NCBI GenBank assembly: GCA_017116025.1
Contig: JAFITR010000010.1
Span: forward strand, 1-19,026
Direction: 5' to 3'
DNA: 19,026 bases
Source: Simkania negevensis
GTDB lineage: Bacteria; Chlamydiota; Chlamydiia; Chlamydiales; JAFITR01
A program made the position numbers and the translations under genes. Below are positions 1 through 5,586 of this stretch, one piece after another. The notes beneath the pieces were generated by a model. That model searched no databases. It saw only the letters and a list, made by a program, of their open reading frames with translations, and was not told the DNA's origin. The first letter of the stretch is position 1. Every line of letters starts with the position of its first letter.

Positions 1-9
1 AAGGGCGCA

Positions 10-15
10 TACAAT
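10..15 (+). promoter_or_regulatory. possible -10 hexamer for tRNA-Val
   Basis: TACAAT lies 20 nt upstream of the tRNA 5' end, a reasonable place for a sigma70-type -10 box. The matching -35 region would fall outside the window, so this is a weak call from position and a 5/6 match to TATAAT only. Confidence 0.2.
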
Positions 16-35
16 ACCATAACCCCTTTTTAGGT

Positions 36-109
36 GGGGTATTAGCTCAGTTGGTTAGAGCGCCACGTTGACATCGTGGAGGTCAGCTGTTCGAGTCAGC
101 TATATCCCA
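36..109 (+). tRNA. tRNA-Val (anticodon GAC)
   Basis: The stretch folds as a complete cloverleaf. The acceptor stem pairs GGGGTAT (36-42) with ATATCCC (102-108), including one G-U pair. The D arm has stem GCTC/GAGC (45-48/58-61). The anticodon stem CCACG/CGTGG (63-67/75-79) holds loop TTGACAT with anticodon GAC at 70-72. The variable loop is 5 nt, and the T arm is AGCTG-TTCGAGT-CAGCT (85-101). The discriminator base is A109 and the 3' CCA is not encoded. GAC reads the valine codons GTC and GTT. It lies 76 nt before the thrS-like gene on the same strand and may share a transcript with it. Confidence 0.97.
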
Positions 110-147
110 TTGAAACTTGAACGAATTATAATTTGAGTCTTGAGATT

Positions 148-189
148 ATGAAGGCTACTATCCTCATCTTTCTTCCCTGTCTGCTGTGA
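148..189 (+). CDS. possible 13-codon leader peptide ahead of the thrS-like gene
   Basis: A short frame ATG...TGA encodes MKATILIFLPCLL. Its TGA (187-189) overlaps the GTG start of the next gene (186-188) in the 4-nt arrangement GTGA, typical of coupled genes. The peptide is hydrophobic and leucine/isoleucine rich. It has only one Thr and one Phe codon, so it does not look like a classical attenuator for Thr or Phe. The ribosome-binding site is weak. It could be a translated leader that delivers ribosomes to the GTG start, which itself has no clear Shine-Dalgarno sequence, or it could be chance. Confidence 0.3.
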   Translation: MKATILIFLPCLL

Positions 190-1625
190 TCGAACAACCT
201 TCTTTGGAAGGGTTGCGTGCGACGGCAGCAGCCCTCTTCGCTCATGCTATCCTCGACCTCTTCCCTAAAGCAAAGCTGATTCGTTTAGGAGTGCATCCTA
301 GTGGGTTCTACTGTGATAGTGATTTTCCTTTTCCCATTGACGATCAGCTTCTTCGTGCTCTTGAAGAGCGCATGCGGACTCTTGCTTTAGAAGCAAAAGA
401 GGTGCGTACTCTTGAGATGACACCAGCGAATGCTGCAGAGCTGTTTAACCATCGTCAGCAACATCTCCTTGCAAAAAAGCTTGGACAAATGAAAGGCCCC
501 CTAGTGACGATGGTTGAAATTGCGGGTCTGATTTTCCCTCTTCAAGAGCCTTGCACCTCCAATACATCGTTTGTGCGGGCTATAAAGTTGTTCGATGTTA
601 AAGATGTTCAAGTCGATTGCTTACCTAAAAAAGAAAAGGCCTTGAGGATCATTGGCGCCGCATATAGTACAAAAGAGGAACTGAAAAAATTTATAGCAAA
701 TTGGAGGGCGGCAAAAAAGGACGATCCGCTTATTTTGGGAGAAAAACTTGACCTTTTTACTTCGGTAGATTCCCTCTGTTTCCTCTTACCTCACGGGGTT
801 GCAATACGAGATAAGCTGATTACCTGGTGGAAAGAGGAAAGTAGGGAGGTTGGTTACCAGGCGATCTCTTCTCCCCTGAGTTTTGGAGAAAAAGAGGATA
901 CCCTTCCAACGAGCATGCTGCCTGCACATGCGCTACTCTTCCAATCACGCCCACGCTCTTATCAAGAACTTCCGCTGCGCTACGCGGAAACAAATTGTTT
1001 GCTTTCCACAGAACCCAATCGGCATCTTCATCCATTCCATTTGCATTCTTATACTGCCGTTGATACACATACCTTCTTGACAGAAGAGCAGCTTCAGGAC
1101 GAAATAGAAACTGCCGTAGCATTCTTCACCAAACTGCTGACTAAAATGGACCTCCCATTTAAAACCTACTTAGCCCTTCCAAATAAAAAGAGATTGAAAA
1201 AGAACGAGTTATGGGAAAGAGGGGTCTCCGTTTTTGAAGATGCTTGCCGTAAAGCAGCCACCGTATTCCAAAGGGATGATCGTATCGCACACCGCTTCTT
1301 CGGCCCGACACTCTACTTTTCTTTTGTCGATGCCTTAGGAGATGAATGGCCAGGCCCATATCTTTCACTCGATCTACACCACCCTCTTCTACTTAATTTA
1401 AAATACGAAGATGCAAAAGGTCTTCAGAAAAACCCATGCCTTCTTGCATCTTCTGCTTTTGGTCCGATTGAACGCCTCATTCTATTGTTGATTCAACATA
1501 ATAAAGAAAAGGTGTACCTTCGCAGGTGTGGAGATAGAAAAAAAAAGATGGTTGCCCCCAAGGAGTTTGTTGATACTCTCCTCGAGGAAATCTGTAGTAG
1601 AAACTGTAACAAGGAGATCCATTGA
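186..1625 (+). CDS. Degenerate threonyl-tRNA synthetase paralogue (ThrRS-like, probably not an aminoacyl-tRNA synthetase)
   Basis: The 479-residue product aligns along bacterial ThrRS (about 640 aa) but lacks the N-terminal TGS domain. Residues about 9-180 match the editing domain (GFYCDSD at 40-46 for GFYYDVD). Residues about 186-438 match the class II core (KLDLF at 187-191, SYQELPLR at 258-265, THTFLTEEQL at 294-303, GPIERL at 426-431). The last 35 residues resemble the extreme C-terminus of ThrRS, so most of the anticodon-binding domain is deleted. By hand alignment with E. coli numbering, editing residues H73, H77, C182 and H186 are A12, A16, L119 and C123. Zinc ligands C334 and H511 are L245 and A421; only H385 (H295) remains. 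Motif 2 R363 is S274, while the motif 3 Arg (R430) persists. It occupies the classical thrS position before infC. GTG is the only usual start in this open stretch, and it lacks an SD. A working ThrRS must be encoded elsewhere. Confidence 0.85.
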   Translation: MIEQPSLEGLRATAAALFAHAILDLFPKAKLIRLGVHPSGFYCDSDFPFPIDDQLLRALEERMRTLALEAKEVRTLEMTPANAAELFNHRQQHLLAKKLGQMKGPLVTMVEIAGLIFPLQEPCTSNTSFVRAIKLFDVKDVQVDCLPKKEKALRIIGAAYSTKEELKKFIANWRAAKKDDPLILGEKLDLFTSVDSLCFLLPHGVAIRDKLITWWKEESREVGYQAISSPLSFGEKEDTLPTSMLPAHALLFQSRPRSYQELPLRYAETNCLLSTEPNRHLHPFHLHSYTAVDTHTFLTEEQLQDEIETAVAFFTKLLTKMDLPFKTYLALPNKKRLKKNELWERGVSVFEDACRKAATVFQRDDRIAHRFFGPTLYFSFVDALGDEWPGPYLSLDLHHPLLLNLKYEDAKGLQKNPCLLASSAFGPIERLILLLIQHNKEKVYLRRCGDRKKKMVAPKEFVDTLLEEICSRNCNKEIH

Positions 1626-2128
1626 AGATAAACGAACAGATTCGTGCCCCTAAAGTTAGGGTGATTGATCAAGACGGTAAACAAGTTGGTGTGATTACAA
1701 TTAGAGAAGCCCTCGACCTTGCAAAAGAGGTCAGCCTCGATCTTGTAGAAATCGCCCCTGCAGTGAGCCCCCCAGTGTGTAAAATCATCAATTATGGGAA
1801 ATTCCGATACGACCAGACAAAAAGGCTAAAAGAAAGCAAAAAAGGTCAGGTCCAAATCAAGGTGAAAGAAATTAAGCTGAAACCAAATATCGACCCACAC
1901 GACCTGCAAATTAAAATTAAACATGCTCGTCAGTTTGTCGAAAAAGGCAATAAAGTAAAGTTTACCTGTATCTTGCGAGGGCGTGATTCGATTCGTCCTG
2001 AGAGGGCTCACCAACTCCTAGAGGAAGTCTGTTCTGCTGTAGAAGACATCGGAACGATTGAGTCTATGCCTAAGCGTCTCGGGCGTATGTTTACTGTGAT
2101 TGTTGCTCCCGGCACAAAAAAGAAGTAG
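1622..2128 (+). CDS. infC: Translation initiation factor IF-3
   Basis: IF-3 binds the 30S subunit, prevents premature 50S joining and checks the start codon and initiator tRNA. The 168-residue product has the N-domain (IRAPKVRVID, REALDLAKEVSLDLVEIAP, PPVCKIINYGKFRYDQ at about 49-64), a Lys-rich linker at about 66-82, and the C-domain (VKEIKLKPNID, FVEKGNKVKFTCILRGRD, ending VIVAPGTKKK). Length is slightly short but complete; the family often has a few more N-terminal residues. The start is TTG at 1622, placed by a strong AAGGAG at 1611-1616 with 5-nt spacing. Its TTGA overlaps the TGA stop of the thrS-like gene. E. coli infC also uses a rare start (AUU), through which IF-3 represses its own synthesis; a TTG here fits the same logic, by inference. 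The sequence is close to chlamydial IF-3 as I remember it. Confidence 0.97.
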   Translation: MKINEQIRAPKVRVIDQDGKQVGVITIREALDLAKEVSLDLVEIAPAVSPPVCKIINYGKFRYDQTKRLKESKKGQVQIKVKEIKLKPNIDPHDLQIKIKHARQFVEKGNKVKFTCILRGRDSIRPERAHQLLEEVCSAVEDIGTIESMPKRLGRMFTVIVAPGTKKK

Positions 2129-2237
2129 CAGCGTTAAAGGGAAGAGAAAAAAACGCAGAGGTATGAAGAGTGCAGCAATCCACGCTGAAGCAACCTTTTG
2201 ACGATCAATGTGCTATTTACCACAGAGAGAATTGTTT

Positions 2238-2378
2238 ATGATATGGATCTCACTGGCTCCCTGGTTATTTATGCAAGAGCAGCGATTGAGTGAATCGCTT
2301 CTTGCGTTTTTAGGTCGGATCGGGCAAAATCATACTCACATTCGTCAACTTTATAAATCTTTGACTCGTAAGGAGTAG
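2238..2378 (+). CDS. possible 46-residue small protein between infC and rpmI
   Basis: An ATG-initiated frame runs for 46 codons and stops with TAG at 2376-2378. The last codons (AAG GAG) are the Shine-Dalgarno sequence of rpmI, and the stop lies 5 nt before the rpmI GTG. The N-terminus is hydrophobic (MIWISLAPWLFM); the C-terminus is basic and polar. A weak AGAGAG lies 7 nt upstream. I recognise no family. The infC-rpmI gap of 255 nt is long for this operon and needs an explanation. A small coupled gene, a ribosomal-protein-binding leader for L20/L35 control, or both would be possible. Confidence 0.35.
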   Translation: MIWISLAPWLFMQEQRLSESLLAFLGRIGQNHTHIRQLYKSLTRKE

Positions 2379-2383
2379 TCGAC

Positions 2384-2578
2384 GTGCCGAAAATGAAAAC
2401 ACGCAAAGCCGTCCAAGCCCGGTTCAAGTTGACAGGAACAGGGAAATTAAAGCGTAGGCGTCCAGGTTTGCGCCATATTTTGACAAAAAAAAGCTCTAAG
2501 CGCAAGCGTCACTTGAGAAGTGATGCTCTTGTTGACAAAGGGCAACTGAAAATGTATAAGCGCCTTATGGGTGTATAA
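2384..2578 (+). CDS. rpmI: 50S ribosomal protein L35
   Basis: The 64-residue, strongly basic product begins MPKMKTRKAVQARFKLTGTGKLKRR and contains LRHILTKKSSKRKRHLR, the standard L35 layout at the normal length. L35 is a component of the large ribosomal subunit. The start is GTG at 2384, with AAGGAG at 2370-2375, 8 nt upstream. The following rplT starts 63 nt after the stop. In E. coli the rpmI leader is where L20 represses the pair; a comparable control site could lie in the long region upstream, but I cannot demonstrate its fold by eye. Confidence 0.97.
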   Translation: MPKMKTRKAVQARFKLTGTGKLKRRRPGLRHILTKKSSKRKRHLRSDALVDKGQLKMYKRLMGV

Positions 2579-2641
2579 ACAGAAGATAGAGTAGAAAACG
2601 AACATGTATGTTGATAACCATTATGTGGCAGGAGGCTGACA

Positions 2642-3001
2642 ATGGTAAGAGTAAAAAGTACGGTAGCCTCACACCGCAGAAAAAAAAGACTATTTAAAAA
2701 AGCAAAAGGCTTCTACGGCGATAGGAAAAACCATTTGCGCTTGACAAGTGATGCTGTGATGCGCGCTTTGGCATTTAACTACCGCCATCGCAAGCATAAC
2801 AAACGGAACATGCGCAAATTGTGGATTATCCGTATCGGTATTGCCGCGAAGATCAATGGGATGTCCTATAGCAGGCTGATCAATGGTCTTAAGAAAGCGC
2901 AATGCAGCTTGAACAGGAAGATGTTGGCTGATTTAGCCGTTCGCGATCCTCAAGCTTTTAGTTCCGTTTCTCAAACGGCAAAAGGAGCGCTCGCTTCCTA
3001 G
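2642..3001 (+). CDS. rplT: 50S ribosomal protein L20
   Basis: The 119-residue basic product matches L20 along its full length. It opens MVRVKSTVASHRRKKRLFKKAKGFYG-like, followed by YRHRKHNKRNMRKLWIIRI and the globular part INGMSYSRLINGLKKA, then LNRKMLADLAVRDPQAF. L20 binds 23S rRNA and is essential for early 50S assembly; in several bacteria it also represses its own operon. AGGAGG at 2630-2635 with 6-nt spacing supports the ATG at 2642. It sits in the conserved order infC-rpmI-rplT-pheS, with pheS starting 10 nt after the stop. Confidence 0.98.
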   Translation: MVRVKSTVASHRRKKRLFKKAKGFYGDRKNHLRLTSDAVMRALAFNYRHRKHNKRNMRKLWIIRIGIAAKINGMSYSRLINGLKKAQCSLNRKMLADLAVRDPQAFSSVSQTAKGALAS

Positions 3002-3011
3002 TGCAGCGAAC

Positions 3012-4040
3012 ATGAGTATTTCAAGTTCGATACAACACATTATGGAAGAGTTCTCTGCAGGTATTGCTCGGGTGCGTTCTTCTGCTGATATCGACTCTTT
3101 GAGGGTGCGGTTTTTGGGACGCAAAGGGCCTATTCAGAGGCTGATGCAGGAGCTAAAAGCCCTCCCTTCGGAAGAGCGTCCTCTTGCTGGCAAAGAGATC
3201 AACGAGTTAAAGAAGAGCGTTCAAAACGCTCTCGATCTTCTCAACGAGAAGCTGCAAACCGAAGAGACAACGCATCGCTTAGAAAAAGAGTTCCTCGACG
3301 TTACACTGCCTGGGCGCAGAAGGTTCTGTGGAGGCAAGCATGTCGTGATGCAAACGCTCGATCGGGTGATCGATATCTTTGTGGGGATGGGTTTCTCTGT
3401 TCAATACGGCCCTGATATCGAAAGTGACTACTACAATTTCGGTGGTTTGAACTTCACCGAAGATCATCCTGCTCGTGATATGCAAGATACCTTCTATATT
3501 GATCAAGAGCACCTCCTCCGTACCCATACTTCAAATACACAAGTGCGAGTGATGGAGTCCAACCAGCCTCCTATACGGGCGATCGCTCCAGGTAAATGTT
3601 TCCGCAACGAGGATATCACTGCGCGTTCGCACGTCTTCTTTCACCAAGTGGAAGGTTTTTATATCGATCACGATGTGAGCTTTGCCGATTTGCTTACTAC
3701 ACTAGACCTCTTTTTAAAAAAACTCTTTAGCGATGATGTGAAAGTGCGTTTCCGACCCAGTTACTTCCCTTTTGTCGAACCTGGTATGGAGGTTGATGTT
3801 CATTGCTACAACTGTAATGGCCAGGGATGTCGGGTTTGTAAGCATACAGGATGGTTGGAGATTCTTGGTGCAGGGATGATACACCCTGAGGTGCTCAAAA
3901 ACGGTGGGATTGATTCCGAAGAATTCACAGGGTATGCTTGGGGGATGGGAATAGAACGCCTTGTTATGCTCAAGCATGGCATCAATGATATTAGATATTT
4001 TACAGAAAATAATATGCAGTTTCTTACACAATTTACCTAA
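3012..4040 (+). CDS. pheS: Phenylalanyl-tRNA synthetase alpha subunit
   Basis: PheS is the catalytic subunit of the alpha2beta2 enzyme that charges tRNA-Phe in the cytoplasm. The 342-residue product has an N-terminal helical coiled-coil arm (about 1-90) and a class II core. Visible signatures are HTSNTQVR (172-179), motif 2 FRNEDIT...HQVEGF (197-216), the Phe-pocket segment FPFVEPGMEVDV (252-263) and motif 3 GMGIERLVML (311-320). A four-cysteine insertion, C265-x2-C268-x4-C273-x2-C276 followed by KHTGWLEI, could bind zinc; such inserts occur in PheS of several phyla, including Chlamydiae, but not in E. coli. The start ATG lies 10 nt after rplT with no good SD, which suggests coupling to rplT. 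pheT is not downstream and must be elsewhere. Confidence 0.97.
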   Translation: MSISSSIQHIMEEFSAGIARVRSSADIDSLRVRFLGRKGPIQRLMQELKALPSEERPLAGKEINELKKSVQNALDLLNEKLQTEETTHRLEKEFLDVTLPGRRRFCGGKHVVMQTLDRVIDIFVGMGFSVQYGPDIESDYYNFGGLNFTEDHPARDMQDTFYIDQEHLLRTHTSNTQVRVMESNQPPIRAIAPGKCFRNEDITARSHVFFHQVEGFYIDHDVSFADLLTTLDLFLKKLFSDDVKVRFRPSYFPFVEPGMEVDVHCYNCNGQGCRVCKHTGWLEILGAGMIHPEVLKNGGIDSEEFTGYAWGMGIERLVMLKHGINDIRYFTENNMQFLTQFT

Positions 4041-4054
4041 ATAAGGGGGAGATC

Positions 4055-4666
4055 ATGTCACATACATTACCCAAACTACCATATCCTGATGACGCATTGG
4101 AGCCTCACATTGATGCTCGTACAATGGGAATACACCACACGAAACACCACCAAGCGTATGTTGATAAGCTTAATCAAGCATTAGCAAAGGCTCCTGATTT
4201 TGCCGCTATGGACTTGACCTCCCTCTGCAAGAGCATCGGGAAAGTCCCTGCTGATGTGCAAGCTGCTGTGAGAAACAATGGCGGTGGTCATTATAACCAC
4301 ACGATGTTCTGGACCCTTCTTTCAGCCGACGGTGGAGGGAAGCCTTCAGGAGAGCTTGCTCAGGCAATTGATCGTACGTTTGGCAGTTTTAATGCCTTCG
4401 TTGAAGAGTTCTCTAATGCTGCTCTGACACGCTTTGGGTCCGGATGGGTCTGGCTTTGCGTACAGAATGGTAACCTGCTCGTTTGCTCTACTCCAAACCA
4501 AGACAACCCTCTCATGGAAGGCAAAGGAACTCCTATCCTCGGATTGGACGTTTGGGAGCATGCCTATTACCTCAACTATCAAAACCGTCGCCCCGACTAC
4601 GTAAAAGCCTTCTGGAATATTGTGAACTGGGACGAGGTTGCTAAGCGCTACAAAGACGCCAAATAG
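4055..4666 (+). CDS. sodA: Superoxide dismutase, Mn type (Fe/Mn family)
   Basis: The enzyme converts superoxide to oxygen and hydrogen peroxide. The 203-residue product has the helical N-domain with EPHIDARTMGIHHTKHH and the C-terminal alpha/beta domain with LDVWEHAYYLNYQNRRPDYV. Metal ligands are H27, H82, D165 and H169. GGGHYNH at 76-82 (Gly before HxNH) and NQDNPLM are features of the manganese type rather than the iron type; cambialistic use cannot be excluded. There is no signal peptide, so it is cytoplasmic. A strong AAGGGGGAG lies 4-12 nt before the ATG, and the gene begins 14 nt after pheS, so it is probably transcribed with the translation operon, an unusual partner. sodM would be an equally valid symbol. 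Confidence 0.95.
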   Translation: MSHTLPKLPYPDDALEPHIDARTMGIHHTKHHQAYVDKLNQALAKAPDFAAMDLTSLCKSIGKVPADVQAAVRNNGGGHYNHTMFWTLLSADGGGKPSGELAQAIDRTFGSFNAFVEEFSNAALTRFGSGWVWLCVQNGNLLVCSTPNQDNPLMEGKGTPILGLDVWEHAYYLNYQNRRPDYVKAFWNIVNWDEVAKRYKDAK

Positions 4667-4674
4667 CGGTTAAC

Positions 4675-4764
4675 GCGGTTAACGAGGCAGCGGAAGGAAC
4701 AAGATTTGCAGGATCGTCAAGATTTACAGGATCGCTACTTATGAGGTCGATAAAAAAACAAAAT
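4675..4764 (+). repeat. interspersed repeat, left inverted arm
   Basis: This 90-bp segment begins at GCGGTTAACG and ends at ACAAAAT. It is the reverse complement of 4957-5045, with about ten differences and one gap by hand alignment. Inside it is a tandem pair of 18-bp units (CAAGATTTGCAGGATCGT then CAAGATTTACAGGATCGC). It begins 8 nt after the sod stop codon. The whole 4667-5062 region between the convergent sod and NUDIX genes has no gene and is made of this repeat family. Confidence 0.9.
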
Positions 4765-4776
4765 TGTGATCTCTAC

Positions 4777-4803
4777 CACAGAGAGCACAGAGGACACAGA
4801 GAA
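4777..4803 (+). repeat. triple 9-bp CACAGAG direct repeat
   Basis: Three consecutive 9-bp units read CACAGAGAG, CACAGAGGA, CACAGAGAA. They lie in the loop between the inverted repeat arms. I recall CACAGAG-type dispersed repeats from other bacterial genomes, but cannot check that here. A related TACCACAGAGAG also occurs at about 2219-2230 upstream of the possible small ORF. Confidence 0.75.
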
Positions 4804-4856
4804 AAATTTAGGATATCTGGACCGCATTTTTCTTGAAATAGTCATGAAAGATCTCT

Positions 4857-4909
4857 CTCATAAGTAGCGATCCTGTAAATCCTGTTCCTTCCGCTGCTTC
4901 GTTAACCGC
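4857..4909 (-). repeat. interspersed repeat, third (internal) copy lacking one 18-bp unit
   Basis: This copy reads CTCATAAGTAGCGATCCTG...CTGCTTCGTTAACCGC. It has the same orientation as the right arm (4957-5045) but carries only one of the two 18-bp subunits. A perfect 10-bp palindrome AACCGCGGTT overlaps its end at 4904-4913. Confidence 0.85.
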
Positions 4910-4956
4910 GGTTGCTTCAGCGGGAATGGTCCTGAATAGTTAGATTATTTTTTTAT

Positions 4957-5045
4957 ATTTTGTTTTTCCTCGACCTCATAAGTAGCGATCCTGCAGATCT
5001 TGACGATCTTGTAGATCCTGTTCCTTTCGCTGCTTCGTTAACCGC
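4957..5045 (-). repeat. interspersed repeat, right inverted arm
   Basis: This 89-bp copy is inverted relative to 4675-4764 and contains two 18-bp subunits. It ends about 17 nt before the NUDIX stop codon, followed by CGCGTTAACCGCG, a further GTTAAC palindrome block. The two arms, roughly 190 bp apart, could fold into a long hairpin and might separate the convergent transcripts. No classical short GC stem with a U-run was seen, so I do not call a terminator. Confidence 0.88.
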
Positions 5046-5062
5046 TTTCGCGTTAACCGCGT

Positions 5063-5551
5063 TTAGATGCGGGTGTATTTCCAATCAAGAAGTTTGTCGT
5101 TGTCGTAGGACATATAGCCGTGGAAGGGGAGGGGATTGTTATCAAAGACGAGGGGCAGGAAGAGGCGGTCGCCTTCCCACATGGGAAGATCGTTGAGCTT
5201 GTTTAGTTTGATCCATTCCAGGTCGCCTTCGTTGTTGGAGGTGTGAGAGGTTCCTTTAAACTGTGTGATGAGGAAGATAAAGCCGAGCCAAAACTCCTTT
5301 TTCGGACCAAATCCCGTCCAATTGAGCGTGCCGCGTAGCTGCAGTTGTGTGCATTCTAACCCGCTCTCTTCATAAATCTCCCTCGTCATACAACAAGCGA
5401 TATCTTCGTCGGATTCCATCTTGCCTCCAAGACCATTGTACTTACCTAAATGGTCGTCATCTTCTCTTGCATTACGATGGATCATTAACACCTCTTTTTT
5501 ATCAGGCGAAAGAATATATCCTAGTGTACCGATTTTTGGAGTATAGGCCAT
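5063..5551 (-). CDS. NUDIX hydrolase, MTH1/MutT-like (probable 8-oxo-dGTP diphosphatase)
   Basis: It probably hydrolyses oxidised nucleoside triphosphates such as 8-oxo-dGTP and so prevents mutations. The 162-residue product has a perfect NUDIX box at 43-65 (G43-x5-E49-x7-R57-E58-I-x-E61-E62-x-G64-L). KYNGLGGK at 37-44 and the C-terminal LPMWEGDRLFLPL and FHGYMSYDNDKLLDW resemble human MTH1. Counterparts of the MTH1 base-recognition residues N33, W117 and D120 are present as N39, W125 and D128, while D119 is G127. The frame is open 20 codons further upstream, but GAGGAG 5 nt before the ATG at 5551 decides for this start. It is the last gene of the leftward cluster, 35 nt after truA. Exact substrate is inferred. 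Confidence 0.92.
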   Translation of the reverse strand: MAYTPKIGTLGYILSPDKKEVLMIHRNAREDDDHLGKYNGLGGKMESDEDIACCMTREIYEESGLECTQLQLRGTLNWTGFGPKKEFWLGFIFLITQFKGTSHTSNNEGDLEWIKLNKLNDLPMWEGDRLFLPLVFDNNPLPFHGYMSYDNDKLLDWKYTRI

Positions 5552-5586
5552 GATTTCTCCTCTTCTCTGTTTGGTTAGAATGTTGG

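Noticed and set aside
22..40. Hairpin ACCCC/GGGGT overlapping the tRNA 5' end
   Set aside because: Only 5 bp with a 9-nt loop, and its 3' half is needed for the tRNA acceptor stem; no terminator U-run.
127..132. Perfect TATAAT downstream of the tRNA, as promoter of the ThrRS-like gene
   Set aside because: No -35 element at 16-18 bp; that position falls in the tRNA acceptor stem. AT-rich chance match is likely, although an extended or weak promoter cannot be excluded.
186..1625. Calling the first protein gene a functional thrS
   Set aside because: Too many catalytic, zinc and editing residues are replaced and two domains are largely missing.
4857..4909. CRISPR array in the sod-NUDIX gap
   Set aside because: Copies differ in orientation and length, have no regular spacers, and no cas genes are present.
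4960..5196. Plus-strand frame of 78 codons over the repeat and the NUDIX 3' end
   Set aside because: It lies half in the repeat and half antisense to a clear NUDIX gene, with no family resemblance and no ribosome-binding site.
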